A stretch of DNA of 16,957 nt, taken from positions 1-16,957 of the forward strand of contig JAGVEP010000406.1 of assembly GCA_020058145.1 (NCBI GenBank), written 5' to 3'. Source of the DNA: Phycisphaerae bacterium. Lineage in GTDB: Bacteria; Planctomycetota; Phycisphaerae; UBA1845; Fen-1342. Each line of letters begins with the position of its first letter. Positions within the stretch are counted from its first letter, which is position 1. Under the pieces are notes generated by a model, which was not told the origin of the DNA, searched no databases, and saw nothing but the letters and a program-made list of their open reading frames with translations. The position numbers and the translations under genes are program-made. Below, one piece after another: positions 6,138 through 14,445 of this stretch.

Positions 6138-7472
6138 ATGGCAGCACCCCGCAGACTTGGGATCATCGTCGGCGGCGGACCCGCCCCCGGCATCAACGCC
6201 GTGATCGGCGCCGCCACCATCCAGGCCATCAACTGTGGCTTCGAGGTCGTCGGGTTTTACGACGGCTTCCGCCACCTCGTCGCCGACGAATTCGACCCGC
6301 CGACACACACCGTGCGGCTGGAAATCTCGCGCGTCGCGCGCATTCACTTCGACGGCGGGTCGGTGCTGCGGACTTCCCGCACGAATCTGCTCGATCCGGA
6401 AGCGCTCAAGACCGCCAAACGAGCGGAACCCCACACCGCCCGAGTGTCGCTGGCTCTCAGCCGCCTGCGCGAACTGGGCATCAATTGCCTGCTGACCATC
6501 GGCGGCGACGACACCGTGCTGAGCGCCCGGTTTCTCGCCGAAGCCGCCGGCGGCAAGCTGCGGGTCGTCCACGTGCCCAAGACGATCGACAACGACATGC
6601 CGCTGCCACAGAACCAGCCGACGTTCGGGTTCTCGACCGCCCGCATGGTCGGAGCCCAGCTTCTGAAAAACCTGATGACCGATTCGCAAACGACCGGCCG
6701 CTGGTATCTCGTCAGCGCCATGGGCCGCAGCGCCGGTTGGCTGGCGATGTCGATCGGGCAGTCCGCCGGGGCCACGGTTACGCTCATTCCCGAGGAATTC
6801 AGCCCGCAAAGCACCGTCCAAGCCGTCGTGGACGTGCTCGAAGGCTCGGTGCTCAAACGCGCCGTTCTCGGCCGCTGCGACGGGGTTGCCGTCGTCGCCG
6901 AGGGGCTCGCGTATCGGCTGGGCGACCGGGAGGAGCTCGGTCGACTGCTCGGCCACGAGGTGCCGGTCGATGCGGCGGGGCATCTGCGGCTGTCCGAAGT
7001 CCCGCTGCTCGAGCTGATCAAGAAAGAACTCCAAGGCCGCTTCAAGGCCCGCGGCGAGACGCTGCCGCTCGTGACGCACAACCTCGGCTACGAGTTGCGG
7101 TCCGCCGATCCGACGCCGCACGACATGGCGTATTGCCGGGCACTTGGTTTTCACAGCATCCGGCTGTTCGTGGACCCGTCGCAGCGGGTAGCCGGGGTGA
7201 TTGTGGCCCTAGTCAACGGCAATCTGGCGACGGTCGATTTTAACGACATTATCGACCCGGTGACGAATCGGACCAAGACGCGACTGGTGGACACCCGTTC
7301 CGACGAGTACACCGTCGGCCGGGCGTATCAGATCCGCCTCGAGCGCAGCGACCTCGAAAACTCCGTGACGCTGGCCAAGCTCGCGACCGCGGCGCACATG
7401 TCGCCGGCGGATTTCAAGCAGCGTTACGAGCGTGCCGCCACGCGGCTGCACGATTTGCCGCCGGGGATGTAG
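6138..7472 (+). CDS. pfp: Pyrophosphate-dependent 6-phosphofructokinase
   Basis: Phosphorylates fructose 6-phosphate to fructose 1,6-bisphosphate in glycolysis, and can run in reverse when PPi is the donor. The 444-residue protein has the PFK start GGGPAPGIN (12-20), then GGDDT (122-126), PKTIDND (147-153), MGR (195-197) and PEE (218-220). In the GGDD motif the second aspartate replaces the glycine that ATP-dependent enzymes need for ATP, and PKTIDND carries the lysine typical of PPi enzymes, so the PPi-dependent type is inferred. The ATG at 6138 is the first plausible start; its ribosome binding site is weak. It converges on ispF with 21 nt between stop codons and no terminator visible. Confidence 0.93.
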   Translation: MAAPRRLGIIVGGGPAPGINAVIGAATIQAINCGFEVVGFYDGFRHLVADEFDPPTHTVRLEISRVARIHFDGGSVLRTSRTNLLDPEALKTAKRAEPHTARVSLALSRLRELGINCLLTIGGDDTVLSARFLAEAAGGKLRVVHVPKTIDNDMPLPQNQPTFGFSTARMVGAQLLKNLMTDSQTTGRWYLVSAMGRSAGWLAMSIGQSAGATVTLIPEEFSPQSTVQAVVDVLEGSVLKRAVLGRCDGVAVVAEGLAYRLGDREELGRLLGHEVPVDAAGHLRLSEVPLLELIKKELQGRFKARGETLPLVTHNLGYELRSADPTPHDMAYCRALGFHSIRLFVDPSQRVAGVIVALVNGNLATVDFNDIIDPVTNRTKTRLVDTRSDEYTVGRAYQIRLERSDLENSVTLAKLATAAHMSPADFKQRYERAATRLHDLPPGM

Positions 7473-7493
7473 GGGTGCGCGTCGCGGCCGAGG

Positions 7494-7970
7494 CTACTCT
7501 TCAAGCACAGCCGCGGCCCAACAGGCCAGCGCCTCGCCGCGGCCGATCGCGTCGAGACCTTCGTTGGTCGTGGCTTTGAGGCCGACGTGGTCGGGCGGGA
7601 GTTCCAGGAGGTGGGCGACCGAGGCACGAATCTGGTTTTTGTACGGACCAAGCCGCGGCTGTTCCGCGTGGATGATCAGATCGACGTTGCTGACACGAAG
7701 ACCCGCGGCGTGGACGCGGCGCAGGGCTGCGCGCAGGAATTGGCGGCTGTCGGCGTCTTTCCACGCCGGATCACGATCCGGAAACAAGTCGCCGATGTCG
7801 GGCTGGCCGCAGGCTCCGAGCAAGGCGTCGGTCAGCGCGTGCAGGACGACGTCAGCGTCGCTGTGGCCGAGGAGCCCGCGGTCAAACGGAATTTCGACAC
7901 CGCCCAGAACGAGGCGGCGGCCTGCCATGAGGCGGTGCAGGTCATAGCCGATGCCGATGCGTGGAGTCAT
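7494..7970 (-). CDS. ispF: 2-C-methyl-D-erythritol 2,4-cyclodiphosphate synthase
   Basis: Enzyme of the MEP isoprenoid pathway that cyclises 4-diphosphocytidyl-methylerythritol 2-phosphate with loss of CMP; it works as a metal-dependent trimer. The 158-residue length is standard. The metal ligands are visible in GIGYDLH (Asp10, His12) and GHSDADVVLHALTDALLGA (His44). DIGDLFPD (58-65) and KATTNEGLDAIGRGEA (132-147) are the other family blocks. The start at 7970 begins directly at the conserved N-terminus; the frame is open to 8072 but the extra residues are not conserved. No ribosome binding site is seen. TATACT lies only 11 nt upstream of the ATG, so the mRNA may be nearly leaderless. Confidence 0.96.
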   Translation of the reverse strand: MTPRIGIGYDLHRLMAGRRLVLGGVEIPFDRGLLGHSDADVVLHALTDALLGACGQPDIGDLFPDRDPAWKDADSRQFLRAALRRVHAAGLRVSNVDLIIHAEQPRLGPYKNQIRASVAHLLELPPDHVGLKATTNEGLDAIGRGEALACWAAAVLEE

Positions 7971-8034
7971 GTGTACGGGGTAGTATACCCGAGCCAGAAC
8001 CACGCGCCCTGGCGCCGGCTGTGCCGCTGGCCGG

Positions 8035-8040
8035 TATAAT
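8035..8040 (+). promoter_or_regulatory. Consensus -10 box of the zinc-ribbon membrane protein gene
   Basis: A perfect TATAAT lies 14 nt before the ATG at 8055. The -35 region 17 nt upstream (GCGCCG) is poor. On the opposite strand TATACT (7987-7982) precedes ispF. The 84-bp gap therefore probably holds two back-to-back promoters and leaves only very short leaders. Confidence 0.4.
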
Positions 8041-8054
8041 CTGATGAGACTGGG

Positions 8055-8555
8055 ATGTTGACCATGGCCCATCGGCGAGTCATGCCGGGCGCGGATTACC
8101 GTACCGCCTTCGAAGGCACGGGCGACGTGTTCGTCGGCGCATCCGGGCGCATCTGGCTGCGCAAACGCATTCTGCTGGGATTGGCCGGGCTAGCCCTGAT
8201 TGGCGCCGCGGCCTGGCTGCTGGTTATGCTGCGCCCGCCCGATGTGGTCGATCTCGCCCGGACGCATCCGGTCGTCGTCCAATGCCTCACCTGCGGAGAC
8301 CGCCACATGGCCCGCGTGGACGACACGCAGACGAGATTTCCGCTCAAATGCAGCAAGTGTGGCAAGCGGGCCTGCCAGAAGATGTGGGAGTGCCGGGACT
8401 GCGAGTTGCAGTTCATGCCCACGGATTTGGGCGAAACCGTCGTGTGCCCGCACTGCGGCAGCGAACGCGTGGGGTCGGCCGAAGAACTTCGCACCGCCGT
8501 GCCGCCAGCCGAGCCCGTTGATTCCCCGACAGGGGTGGCCGCAGGCGGTCGATAG
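8055..8555 (+). CDS. Small membrane protein with two cytoplasmic-type zinc ribbons
   Basis: A 166-residue protein I cannot assign to a named family. One transmembrane segment, about 39-59, follows a basic RIWLRKR stretch, which suggests a cytoplasmic N-terminus by the positive-inside rule. After it come four CxxC knuckles: CLTC (77-80), CSKC (99-102), CRDC (113-116) and CPHC (131-134), plus a lone Cys107. The first two and last two would each make one zinc ribbon, here placed outside the membrane. The tail is proline-rich and disordered. The ATG at 8055 is used; a second in-frame ATG lies at 8064. It precedes prkA by 180 bp on the same strand, but a link is only guessed from position. Confidence 0.75.
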   Translation: MLTMAHRRVMPGADYRTAFEGTGDVFVGASGRIWLRKRILLGLAGLALIGAAAWLLVMLRPPDVVDLARTHPVVVQCLTCGDRHMARVDDTQTRFPLKCSKCGKRACQKMWECRDCELQFMPTDLGETVVCPHCGSERVGSAEELRTAVPPAEPVDSPTGVAAGGR

Positions 8556-8735
8556 AGATTTATGCGCCCGGCGACTGCGACTGCATTGACGCCGCTCGCG
8601 CACGTTCGTAGCATCATTCGGGCGTAGTAGGAGCCTGACCGCCGAAGTCCGATAAGTCACGCCACAATCCGCCTTGCGATAGCCTGCGTTCGGCGCCGGG
8701 GTTTTATGGGCCGAAGCGCGGGATGGAGGCCACGA

Positions 8736-10796
8736 ATGTCGAATCGCGACAAAGTCCTGTCCATCATCGACCGCCACCTGGATGGCGAGCGCTTTCGCCA
8801 ACAGCACTGGGAGGGGACGTTCTGGGAATACCTCGACATGGTCGTGGCGGAGCCACGTCTCGCCCGGAACGCCTTCCAGCGCGTGTTCGACATGGTGCTG
8901 CACTTCGGCACCAACAAATACACGTACTTGAAACAGGATTTCGTGCATTACAAGTTCTTTGACGACCCCATCGACAACGGGGCCGACGCGATTTACGGCC
9001 TGGATGCGTCGCTCATGCGGCTGGTCGAGTTCTTCAAGTCCGCCGCACAGGGCTATGGCACCGACCGGCGCATCCTGTTGCTGCACGGGCCGGTCGGATC
9101 GAGCAAAAGCACCATCGCCCGGCTGCTGAAGAAGGGCTTGGAATCCTACTCCGCGACGGACGAGGGCCGGGTGTACACCTTCTTCTGGCGGGTGCCGAAC
9201 GACGCGGGCACAGTGGAGACATTCCCATGCCCCATGAACGAGGACCCGCTCAAGCTCATCCCGCGCAGCGCGCGGAAGGAGTTCCTGGGACAGCTCAACA
9301 CCGAACTGCCGGAGGATCGGCAGGTACGCGTCGAAGGTGACTTGGACCCGTTCTGCCGCAAGACGTTTGAGGACCTGCTCGTCAAGTACGAGGGCAGTTG
9401 GCGGAAGGTCCTGGATCACGTCGTCGTCCGCCGGCTGATACTGTCGGAGAAAGATCGACTGGGTATCGGGACATTCCAGCCCAAGGACGAGAAGAACCAG
9501 GATTCCACCGAGCTGACCGGCGACATCAACTACCGCAAGATCGCGCTGTACGGCTCGGACTCGGACCCGCGGGCCTTCAACTTCGACGGCGAGCTGAACA
9601 TCGCCAATCGCGGGATGTGCGAGTTCATCGAAGTGCTCAAGCTCGACGTGGCGTTTCTGTACGACCTGCTGGGGGCGTCACAGGAGCACACGATCAAGCC
9701 GAAGAAGTTTGCCCAGACGCACATCGACGAGGTGATCCTCGGACACACGAACGAGCCGGAGTACAAGAAGCTCCAGTCGAACGAGTTGATGGAGGCCTTC
9801 CGCGACCGAACGATCAAGATTGACATCCCGTACAACATCCGGCTGGGCGATGAGGTCAAGATCTACGACAAGGACTTCGGCAAGGAGAAGGTCCGCGGGA
9901 TTCACATCGCGCCGCACACGATCGAGGTGGCGGCCATGTGGGCGGTGCTGACGCGGCTGGACGAGCCGAAGAAGGCCGGACTGACGCTGATGCAGAAGCT
10001 CAAGCTGTATGACGGCAAGAATCTGCCCGGTTTCACCGAGGACTCGGTGCGCGAGCTGAAGGAAGAGCACCCGCGCGAGGGGATGAAGGGCATCAGCCCG
10101 CGCTACATCCAGGACAAAGTCTCGAACTGCCTGGTCAGCGAGCAGGCCCAGGGCGACCGGTGCATCAACCCGTTCATGCTGATGAACGAGCTCGAGACCG
10201 GGTTGAGCCACCACTCGCTCATCACCGACGAGGAGCAGAAGAAACGCTACAAAGAGCTGCTGTCGACGGTGCGCGAGGAGTACGAGGACACGCTGAAGGC
10301 CGAGGTTCAGCGGGCCATCTCCGCGGACGAAGACGCGATACAGCGGCTGTGTACGAACTACATCGAGAACGTGCGGGCCTACACGCAGCGGGAGAAGGTC
10401 CGCAACAAGTACACCGGCCGCGACGAACCGCCGGACGAGCGGCAGATGCGCGCCATCGAGGAGAAGATCGACATCCCCGACAGCCGCAAGGATGATTTCC
10501 GGCAGGAGATCATGAACTACATCGGCGCCCTGTCGCTCGATGGGAAAAAGTTCGAGTACAACACGAACGCGCGGCTGTACAAGGCTCTCGAACTGAAGTT
10601 GTTCGAAGATTCACGGGATACGATCAAGCTGAAGAACGTCGTTTCCGGCGTCATCGATGACGAGACGCAGGCCAAGATCGACGTGGTCAAGCAGCGGCTG
10701 ATCAAGTTCTTCGGCTACAACGAGACCAGCGCGACGGACGTGTTGAACTACGTGGCGAGCATCTTCGCCCGCGGAGATACGAAGCGGGAAGATTAG
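8736..10796 (+). CDS. prkA: PrkA family serine protein kinase
   Basis: PrkA/YeaG proteins combine an N-terminal AAA ATPase domain with a C-terminal kinase-like domain. They act in starvation and stress responses in enterobacteria and sporulation in Bacillus. The 686-residue protein is somewhat longer than E. coli YeaG (about 640). The Walker A loop GPVGSSKS is at 118-125. FNFDGELNIANRGMCEFIEVLK begins near 281, and HTNEPEY near 337 closes the AAA part. The rest is charged and helical. The ATG at 8736 was preferred to the one at 8706 because GGAGG lies 6 nt before it. A DUF444 gene follows after 9 nt, so co-translation is likely. The 180 bp upstream show no clear promoter. Confidence 0.95.
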   Translation: MSNRDKVLSIIDRHLDGERFRQQHWEGTFWEYLDMVVAEPRLARNAFQRVFDMVLHFGTNKYTYLKQDFVHYKFFDDPIDNGADAIYGLDASLMRLVEFFKSAAQGYGTDRRILLLHGPVGSSKSTIARLLKKGLESYSATDEGRVYTFFWRVPNDAGTVETFPCPMNEDPLKLIPRSARKEFLGQLNTELPEDRQVRVEGDLDPFCRKTFEDLLVKYEGSWRKVLDHVVVRRLILSEKDRLGIGTFQPKDEKNQDSTELTGDINYRKIALYGSDSDPRAFNFDGELNIANRGMCEFIEVLKLDVAFLYDLLGASQEHTIKPKKFAQTHIDEVILGHTNEPEYKKLQSNELMEAFRDRTIKIDIPYNIRLGDEVKIYDKDFGKEKVRGIHIAPHTIEVAAMWAVLTRLDEPKKAGLTLMQKLKLYDGKNLPGFTEDSVRELKEEHPREGMKGISPRYIQDKVSNCLVSEQAQGDRCINPFMLMNELETGLSHHSLITDEEQKKRYKELLSTVREEYEDTLKAEVQRAISADEDAIQRLCTNYIENVRAYTQREKVRNKYTGRDEPPDERQMRAIEEKIDIPDSRKDDFRQEIMNYIGALSLDGKKFEYNTNARLYKALELKLFEDSRDTIKLKNVVSGVIDDETQAKIDVVKQRLIKFFGYNETSATDVLNYVASIFARGDTKRED

Positions 10797-10805
10797 GCAA
10801 CCCAC

Positions 10806-11918
10806 ATGGCCGGTGAAGGCCCGCTGAAGATCGAAAAAGACCACCAGCGCTTCCGCCAAATCGTCAAAGGGCGCATCCGGAAGGACCTGCGCAAATTTCT
10901 GACCCGCGGCGAACTGATCGGCAAGGAAGGCAAGCACCTGGTCGCCATCCCCGTGCCGGGGATCGACCTGCCGCGCTTCCGCTACGGCGACAACAACGAC
11001 CAAGGCGTCGGCCAGGGCGAGGGCGAGGCCGGCCAGACGGTCGACGGCGATCAAAGCGGACAGGGTCCCGGCGGCGTGGACCCCGGCCAGCACATTCTGG
11101 AAGTCGAGGTCTCGCTCGAAGAACTCGCCGACATCCTCGGCGAGGAGCTCCAGCTTCCCCGCATCCAGCCGAAAGGCCACCACAACATTACCGCCGTCAA
11201 GGATCGGTACAGCAGCATCCGGCAGAGCGGACCGGAATCGCTGCGGCACTTCAAACGCACATTCCGCCGCGCGCTGCGCCGCCTGATCATGTCGGGCGCG
11301 TGGGACCCCAACAACCCGAAGATGGTGTTCGAAAGGTCCGATAAGCTCTACCGCAGTTGGAAGCCCGTCCGCAAGCCCCAGTCCAACGCCGTCATCGTCT
11401 ACATGATGGATGTCTCCGGCTCGATGGGCCACGAACAGAAAGAGCTGGTCCGCCTGGAGGCCTTCTGGATCGACGCCTGGCTGCGGCGGAATTTCGAGGG
11501 GATCGAGAGTCGCTACATTGTCCACGACGTGAACGCAGCCGAGGTGGACCGTGAGACGTTTTTCCGCTTGCGCGAGGACGGCGGCACCAAGATCTCCAGC
11601 GCCTTCAAGTTCTGCCGCGACCTGCTCGGGAAGCACTATGCGCCCGACGAATGGAACATCTACCTGTTTCATTTTTCGGACGGCGACAATTCCTCTGAGG
11701 CCGATTCGCGCGACTGCTGCCAAATCCTGACCGAAGCACTGCTGCCGCAGGCGAACCAGTTCGGCTATTGCCAAGTCGCCAGCGCGTACGGCAGCGGGCA
11801 CTTCATCAACGTCCTGCGGGAGCACCTCGGCAAGGAAGAAAAGGTCGTCACGAGCCGGGTGAACACGAAGGACGACATCTACGACTCCATCAAGGAGTTC
11901 TTCGCGAAGGGGCGGTAG
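10806..11918 (+). CDS. DUF444 (YeaH/YhbH) family VWA-type protein
   Basis: A 370-residue DUF444 protein, the standard partner of PrkA in many bacteria; its biochemical role is not settled. A von Willebrand A-like fold is shown by the metal site MDVSGSMG (Asp202, Ser204, Ser206), GGTKISSA with Thr261, and FSDGDN near 290-295. A glycine- and acid-rich linker (about 61-95) precedes the conserved RIQPKGHHN...DRYSSIRQSGPES block. It starts 9 nt after the prkA stop, with only a weak purine stretch as ribosome binding site, consistent with coupling. SpoVR, usually third in this operon, does not follow; the next gene is a MoxR ATPase. Confidence 0.93.
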   Translation: MAGEGPLKIEKDHQRFRQIVKGRIRKDLRKFLTRGELIGKEGKHLVAIPVPGIDLPRFRYGDNNDQGVGQGEGEAGQTVDGDQSGQGPGGVDPGQHILEVEVSLEELADILGEELQLPRIQPKGHHNITAVKDRYSSIRQSGPESLRHFKRTFRRALRRLIMSGAWDPNNPKMVFERSDKLYRSWKPVRKPQSNAVIVYMMDVSGSMGHEQKELVRLEAFWIDAWLRRNFEGIESRYIVHDVNAAEVDRETFFRLREDGGTKISSAFKFCRDLLGKHYAPDEWNIYLFHFSDGDNSSEADSRDCCQILTEALLPQANQFGYCQVASAYGSGHFINVLREHLGKEEKVVTSRVNTKDDIYDSIKEFFAKGR

Positions 11919-11924
11919 GGAATC

Positions 11925-11958
11925 GATTTTGGATTGGGGACTTTGGATTTTGGATTTG
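11925..11958. repeat. GATTTTGGATT-rich spacer repeat
   Basis: The stretch after the DUF444 stop is built of near-copies of TTTGGATT. It contrasts sharply with the GC-rich surroundings. In the opposite frame it would encode a KSKIQ-type peptide; similar intergenic repeats are known from many planctomycetes and cyanobacteria. It is probably a dispersed repeat rather than a functional site. Confidence 0.6.
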
Positions 11959-11985
11959 ACCTGCGCCGCGGGGCACCGGTCGTCC

Positions 11986-12006
11986 GTAGGGTGGGCACTG
12001 CCCACC
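11986..12006 (+). repeat. GTAG-type REP palindrome, copy 4
   Basis: GTAG, then stem GGTGGGC/GCCCACC around loop ACT, 21 nt, differing from the copy at 1536-1556 by one loop base. It lies between the DUF444 gene and moxR, 49 nt before the moxR ATG. Confidence 0.8.
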
Positions 12007-12020
12007 ATCGCCCCTACAAT
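11992..12020 (+). promoter_or_regulatory. Candidate moxR promoter overlapping the REP
   Basis: TACAAT at 12015-12020 fits a -10 box. Seventeen nt upstream is TGGGCA (11992-11997), a 4/6 match to TTGACA, which lies inside the REP palindrome. If real, moxR is transcribed separately from prkA-DUF444. Confidence 0.3.
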
Positions 12021-12055
12021 CCGGCCACTGATTCGGTCAGTAGCAGGAGGTCCGC

Positions 12056-13069
12056 ATGGCGGGTGTGGCGAGCGTCGAGCAGCAGACAACGCAATTCCGC
12101 ACGGAGTTCAGCCGCCTGCGCGACGAGGTCGGCAAGATGATCGTGGGGCACCGGGACGTGGTCGATGGCGTGCTCATCTGCCTCTTCGGCGGCGGCCACG
12201 CGCTGCTCGAAGGCGTACCGGGGCTCGGCAAGACGCTGCTCATCCGCACGCTGTCTCAGGCCCTGAGCCTCGATTTCTCGCGGATTCAATTCACGCCCGA
12301 CCTGATGCCCGCGGACATCATCGGCACGAACATCATCACGGAGGACCCTGCGACCGGCCGCCGACACTTCGAGTTTCAGCGCGGACCGCTGTTTGCGCAG
12401 ATGCTTCTGGCTGACGAGATCAACCGCGCCACACCCAAGACACAATCGGCGTTACTCGAAGCTATGCAGGAACATACGGTCACCTCGGGCGGCGTGAAGC
12501 ACCCGCTCAAAGAGCCGTTTCTCGTGCTGGCCACGCAGAACCCGATCGAACAAGAAGGCACCTACCCCCTGCCCGAGGCGCAGCTCGACCGCTTCTTCTT
12601 CAAGCTGGTCGTGGGCTACTCCGATCGCGACGAGTTGAAGACGATCCTCGACCGGACGACCACGGGCTATAAGCCGGACATCCAGCCGGTGCTCTCCGGC
12701 GAGCGAATTCTGGCGGGCCAGGAGCTGGTGAAGCGCGTGATCATTGCTCCGCACGTGCAGGACTATGCCATCCGGCTCGTCCTGGCGACCCACCCGAACG
12801 GGGCTTTCGCCACGCCGATGGTAAATCGCTATGTGCGCTGGGGGGCCAGTCCGCGCGGCGCGCAGGCCATTACGCTCGCCGCCAAGATCCATGCCCTGCT
12901 CGACGGGCGCTACAACGTGAGTTTCGATGATATCAGCAAGACTGTGCTGCCCGCCCTGCGGCACCGCCTGCTGCTGAATTTTGAAGGCGAGGCGGAAGGG
13001 CTCAGCACCGACAGCGTGCTGAACGACTTGCTTGGCCAAGTGCCGGCTGCGGCGGAGAAGGCTGCATGA
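12056..13069 (+). CDS. MoxR family AAA ATPase
   Basis: MoxR ATPases act as chaperones in the cytoplasm, typically with VWA-domain proteins, in assembly or metal insertion of target complexes. The 337-residue protein has Walker A GVPGLGKT (53-60), Walker B LLADEI (117-122) and the family signature ATQNPIEQEGTYPLPEAQLDRF (159-180) with sensor Asn162. The C-terminal lid domain ends at the normal length. AGGAGG 5 nt before the ATG is a strong ribosome binding site. The usual DUF58-VWA partners do not follow; the next gene is on the other strand. The only VWA gene nearby is the DUF444 gene 137 bp upstream. Confidence 0.95.
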   Translation: MAGVASVEQQTTQFRTEFSRLRDEVGKMIVGHRDVVDGVLICLFGGGHALLEGVPGLGKTLLIRTLSQALSLDFSRIQFTPDLMPADIIGTNIITEDPATGRRHFEFQRGPLFAQMLLADEINRATPKTQSALLEAMQEHTVTSGGVKHPLKEPFLVLATQNPIEQEGTYPLPEAQLDRFFFKLVVGYSDRDELKTILDRTTTGYKPDIQPVLSGERILAGQELVKRVIIAPHVQDYAIRLVLATHPNGAFATPMVNRYVRWGASPRGAQAITLAAKIHALLDGRYNVSFDDISKTVLPALRHRLLLNFEGEAEGLSTDSVLNDLLGQVPAAAEKAA

Positions 13070-13077
13070 TTTCCGCT

Positions 13078-13097
13078 CTCCGCGGCGACCCGTGGAG
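13078..13097 (+). terminator. Possible hairpin after moxR
   Basis: CTCCGCGG/CCGTGGAG forms an 8-bp stem with one G-U pair and loop CGAC, beginning 9 nt after the moxR stop. A short TTTT follows only about 10 nt later, so it is a weak terminator candidate between the convergent moxR and DUF91 genes. Confidence 0.3.
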
Positions 13098-13149
13098 TAA
13101 TGCCCTGTTTTCTTGCGGGCCCGCCAGCCATGTTGCCGCGGCCGGAGGC

Positions 13150-14223
13150 TCATACATTGCCGCCGTTGACCTTCCACCCTGTCTCGGGTTTCATCAGGTG
13201 AAACTCGACCCGGTACAGTCGAAGCTCCACATTCGGGACCGTGCTTAGTGCATAGCGGAGAGTGTCGTCCGGCTCGCGGCAAATGATTAACCCATGCACT
13301 TCTTCGGTCGGCTTGGCAAGGTGCCGCTTCACCCAGCCGATGTAGCGCAGGAGCTGGCCAACGGTCTGATCGCTGGTCTGGTTGCGCTTCAGCTCTATAA
13401 CAAGCCAGCGCCGCTGGTCCTTATGCTTCGCAAGCAGGTCGATTCGGCCGACATCGCAGGGGTACTCGTATCCAGCCTCGTCATCGCCGGGCTCCTGGTA
13501 GAGAGTCCACTCGCGCGCGAGTTCGAGTTGGTTCCAGTTGTCGCGCAGGAACTCGTGAAGGTGGCGCTCGAGCCCGAACCGCTGTTCGCTGTCGGGAAGC
13601 ACGCCGGACGACACCCCCTCGGGTGCCTCCACTTGTAACACGTCGCCCGAGTCCTTTTCATCGAGATACCACCACAGCCCATCCAGCGTCCACAAATCGG
13701 TCGGCAGAGTGTCCCGTAGGTGAAGCAGTATCTGGTTGACCTTGACGTACCTGCAGCCAAACGACTCACCGCGGTCGAAGCTGGGCCAAATGCCCAGGCG
13801 CTTCATGGCTGCTTCAGAGCGGTTGTTCCAGACGCCGTACCGATCCGGTTGCGCAACGAGCAGGATTGCGGAGGCCACGTTCTTGCCCATGCCCGAGATC
13901 ATCTCGGTGGCCTCGTCGAGGCGCTCGGCCACCGGCCGAGCTTCATCAAGAAGCACAGCGAGCGCCGTGCGGAGCTGGTTCATGTTTGAACACATCAAGG
14001 GGCCTTTGCGGTGGAGGCCTGACCAGTGGTGGTTGTTCTTGTCGAGCAGGAAGCTCCGAAACTCGTCCTCGGTGATCTCAGCGAGGTGCTTCGACGAGAA
14101 AACCGGCTGAAACCGCGCGAGCACCTCGTCCTTTGGGTCAACGATCCCCTTGCTCGCGCGAGACTTCAGGAATGCAGCCAGAGCCTCGCGCAGATCCCCG
14201 ACAACTTCGTTTGACACGTTCAT
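13150..14223 (-). CDS. DUF91/NucS-like PD-(D/E)XK nuclease with N-terminal helix-hairpin-helix
   Basis: A 357-residue protein whose C-terminal half has the nuclease core of the DUF91/NucS type: ERHLHEFLRDNWNQLE (219-234), GRIDLLA with Asp262, VIELKR with Glu277 and Lys279, and QLLRYIGWVK (290-299). These are the expected metal-binding and catalytic residues and appear intact. Upstream, ISGMGKNVASAILL (109-122) resembles a DNA-binding helix-hairpin-helix and is followed by YGVWNN. The target is unknown; repair, or defence against foreign DNA, are both possible. AAGGGA 6 nt before the ATG supports the start. Sample lines are 55-58% GC against about 70% in pfp, and the gene stands alone on its strand, hinting at transfer. 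Confidence 0.82.
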   Translation of the reverse strand: MNVSNEVVGDLREALAAFLKSRASKGIVDPKDEVLARFQPVFSSKHLAEITEDEFRSFLLDKNNHHWSGLHRKGPLMCSNMNQLRTALAVLLDEARPVAERLDEATEMISGMGKNVASAILLVAQPDRYGVWNNRSEAAMKRLGIWPSFDRGESFGCRYVKVNQILLHLRDTLPTDLWTLDGLWWYLDEKDSGDVLQVEAPEGVSSGVLPDSEQRFGLERHLHEFLRDNWNQLELAREWTLYQEPGDDEAGYEYPCDVGRIDLLAKHKDQRRWLVIELKRNQTSDQTVGQLLRYIGWVKRHLAKPTEEVHGLIICREPDDTLRYALSTVPNVELRLYRVEFHLMKPETGWKVNGGNV

Positions 14224-14363
14224 CGAAGTCCCTTCGTCGTTACCCGGAATCGTCCAACATGCCTCTCAGACCAGCATAACCCGCGGGAGCAGACAACGTC
14301 AGGGCCAAGACAGCTGGTTGGAGGCGACGGCGGTGCGGGCGGCGCAAGCGTCGGGTAGCCCTC

Positions 14364-14412
14364 GCAGCGCGCTGCGCGACCGCCCGGCTTGCGCCGGGGG
14401 CTCAGACGGGCA
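14364..14412 (+). repeat. Diverged copy of the structured repeat
   Basis: GCAGCGCGCT (14364-14373), a short gap, then CCCGGC/GCCGGG hairpin with loop TTGC (14383-14398) and GGGGGCTCAGACGGG. This matches in order the right half of 5820-5910. The stem sequences differ while pairing is kept. The rest of the 222 bp between the DUF91 start and the cardiolipin synthase remnant shows no gene. Confidence 0.5.
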
Positions 14413-14445
14413 GCATGTAGGTCGGTCGCCGCGCATCGATTCCCG

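Noticed and set aside
8190..9419. 409-codon minus-strand frame opposite the zinc-ribbon gene and prkA
   Set aside because: It crosses two well-supported plus-strand genes and contains no family motif.
10611..12089. 492-codon minus-strand frame opposite DUF444
   Set aside because: It is antisense to the DUF444 gene and runs through the GATTTTGG repeat and the REP, so it is not a gene.
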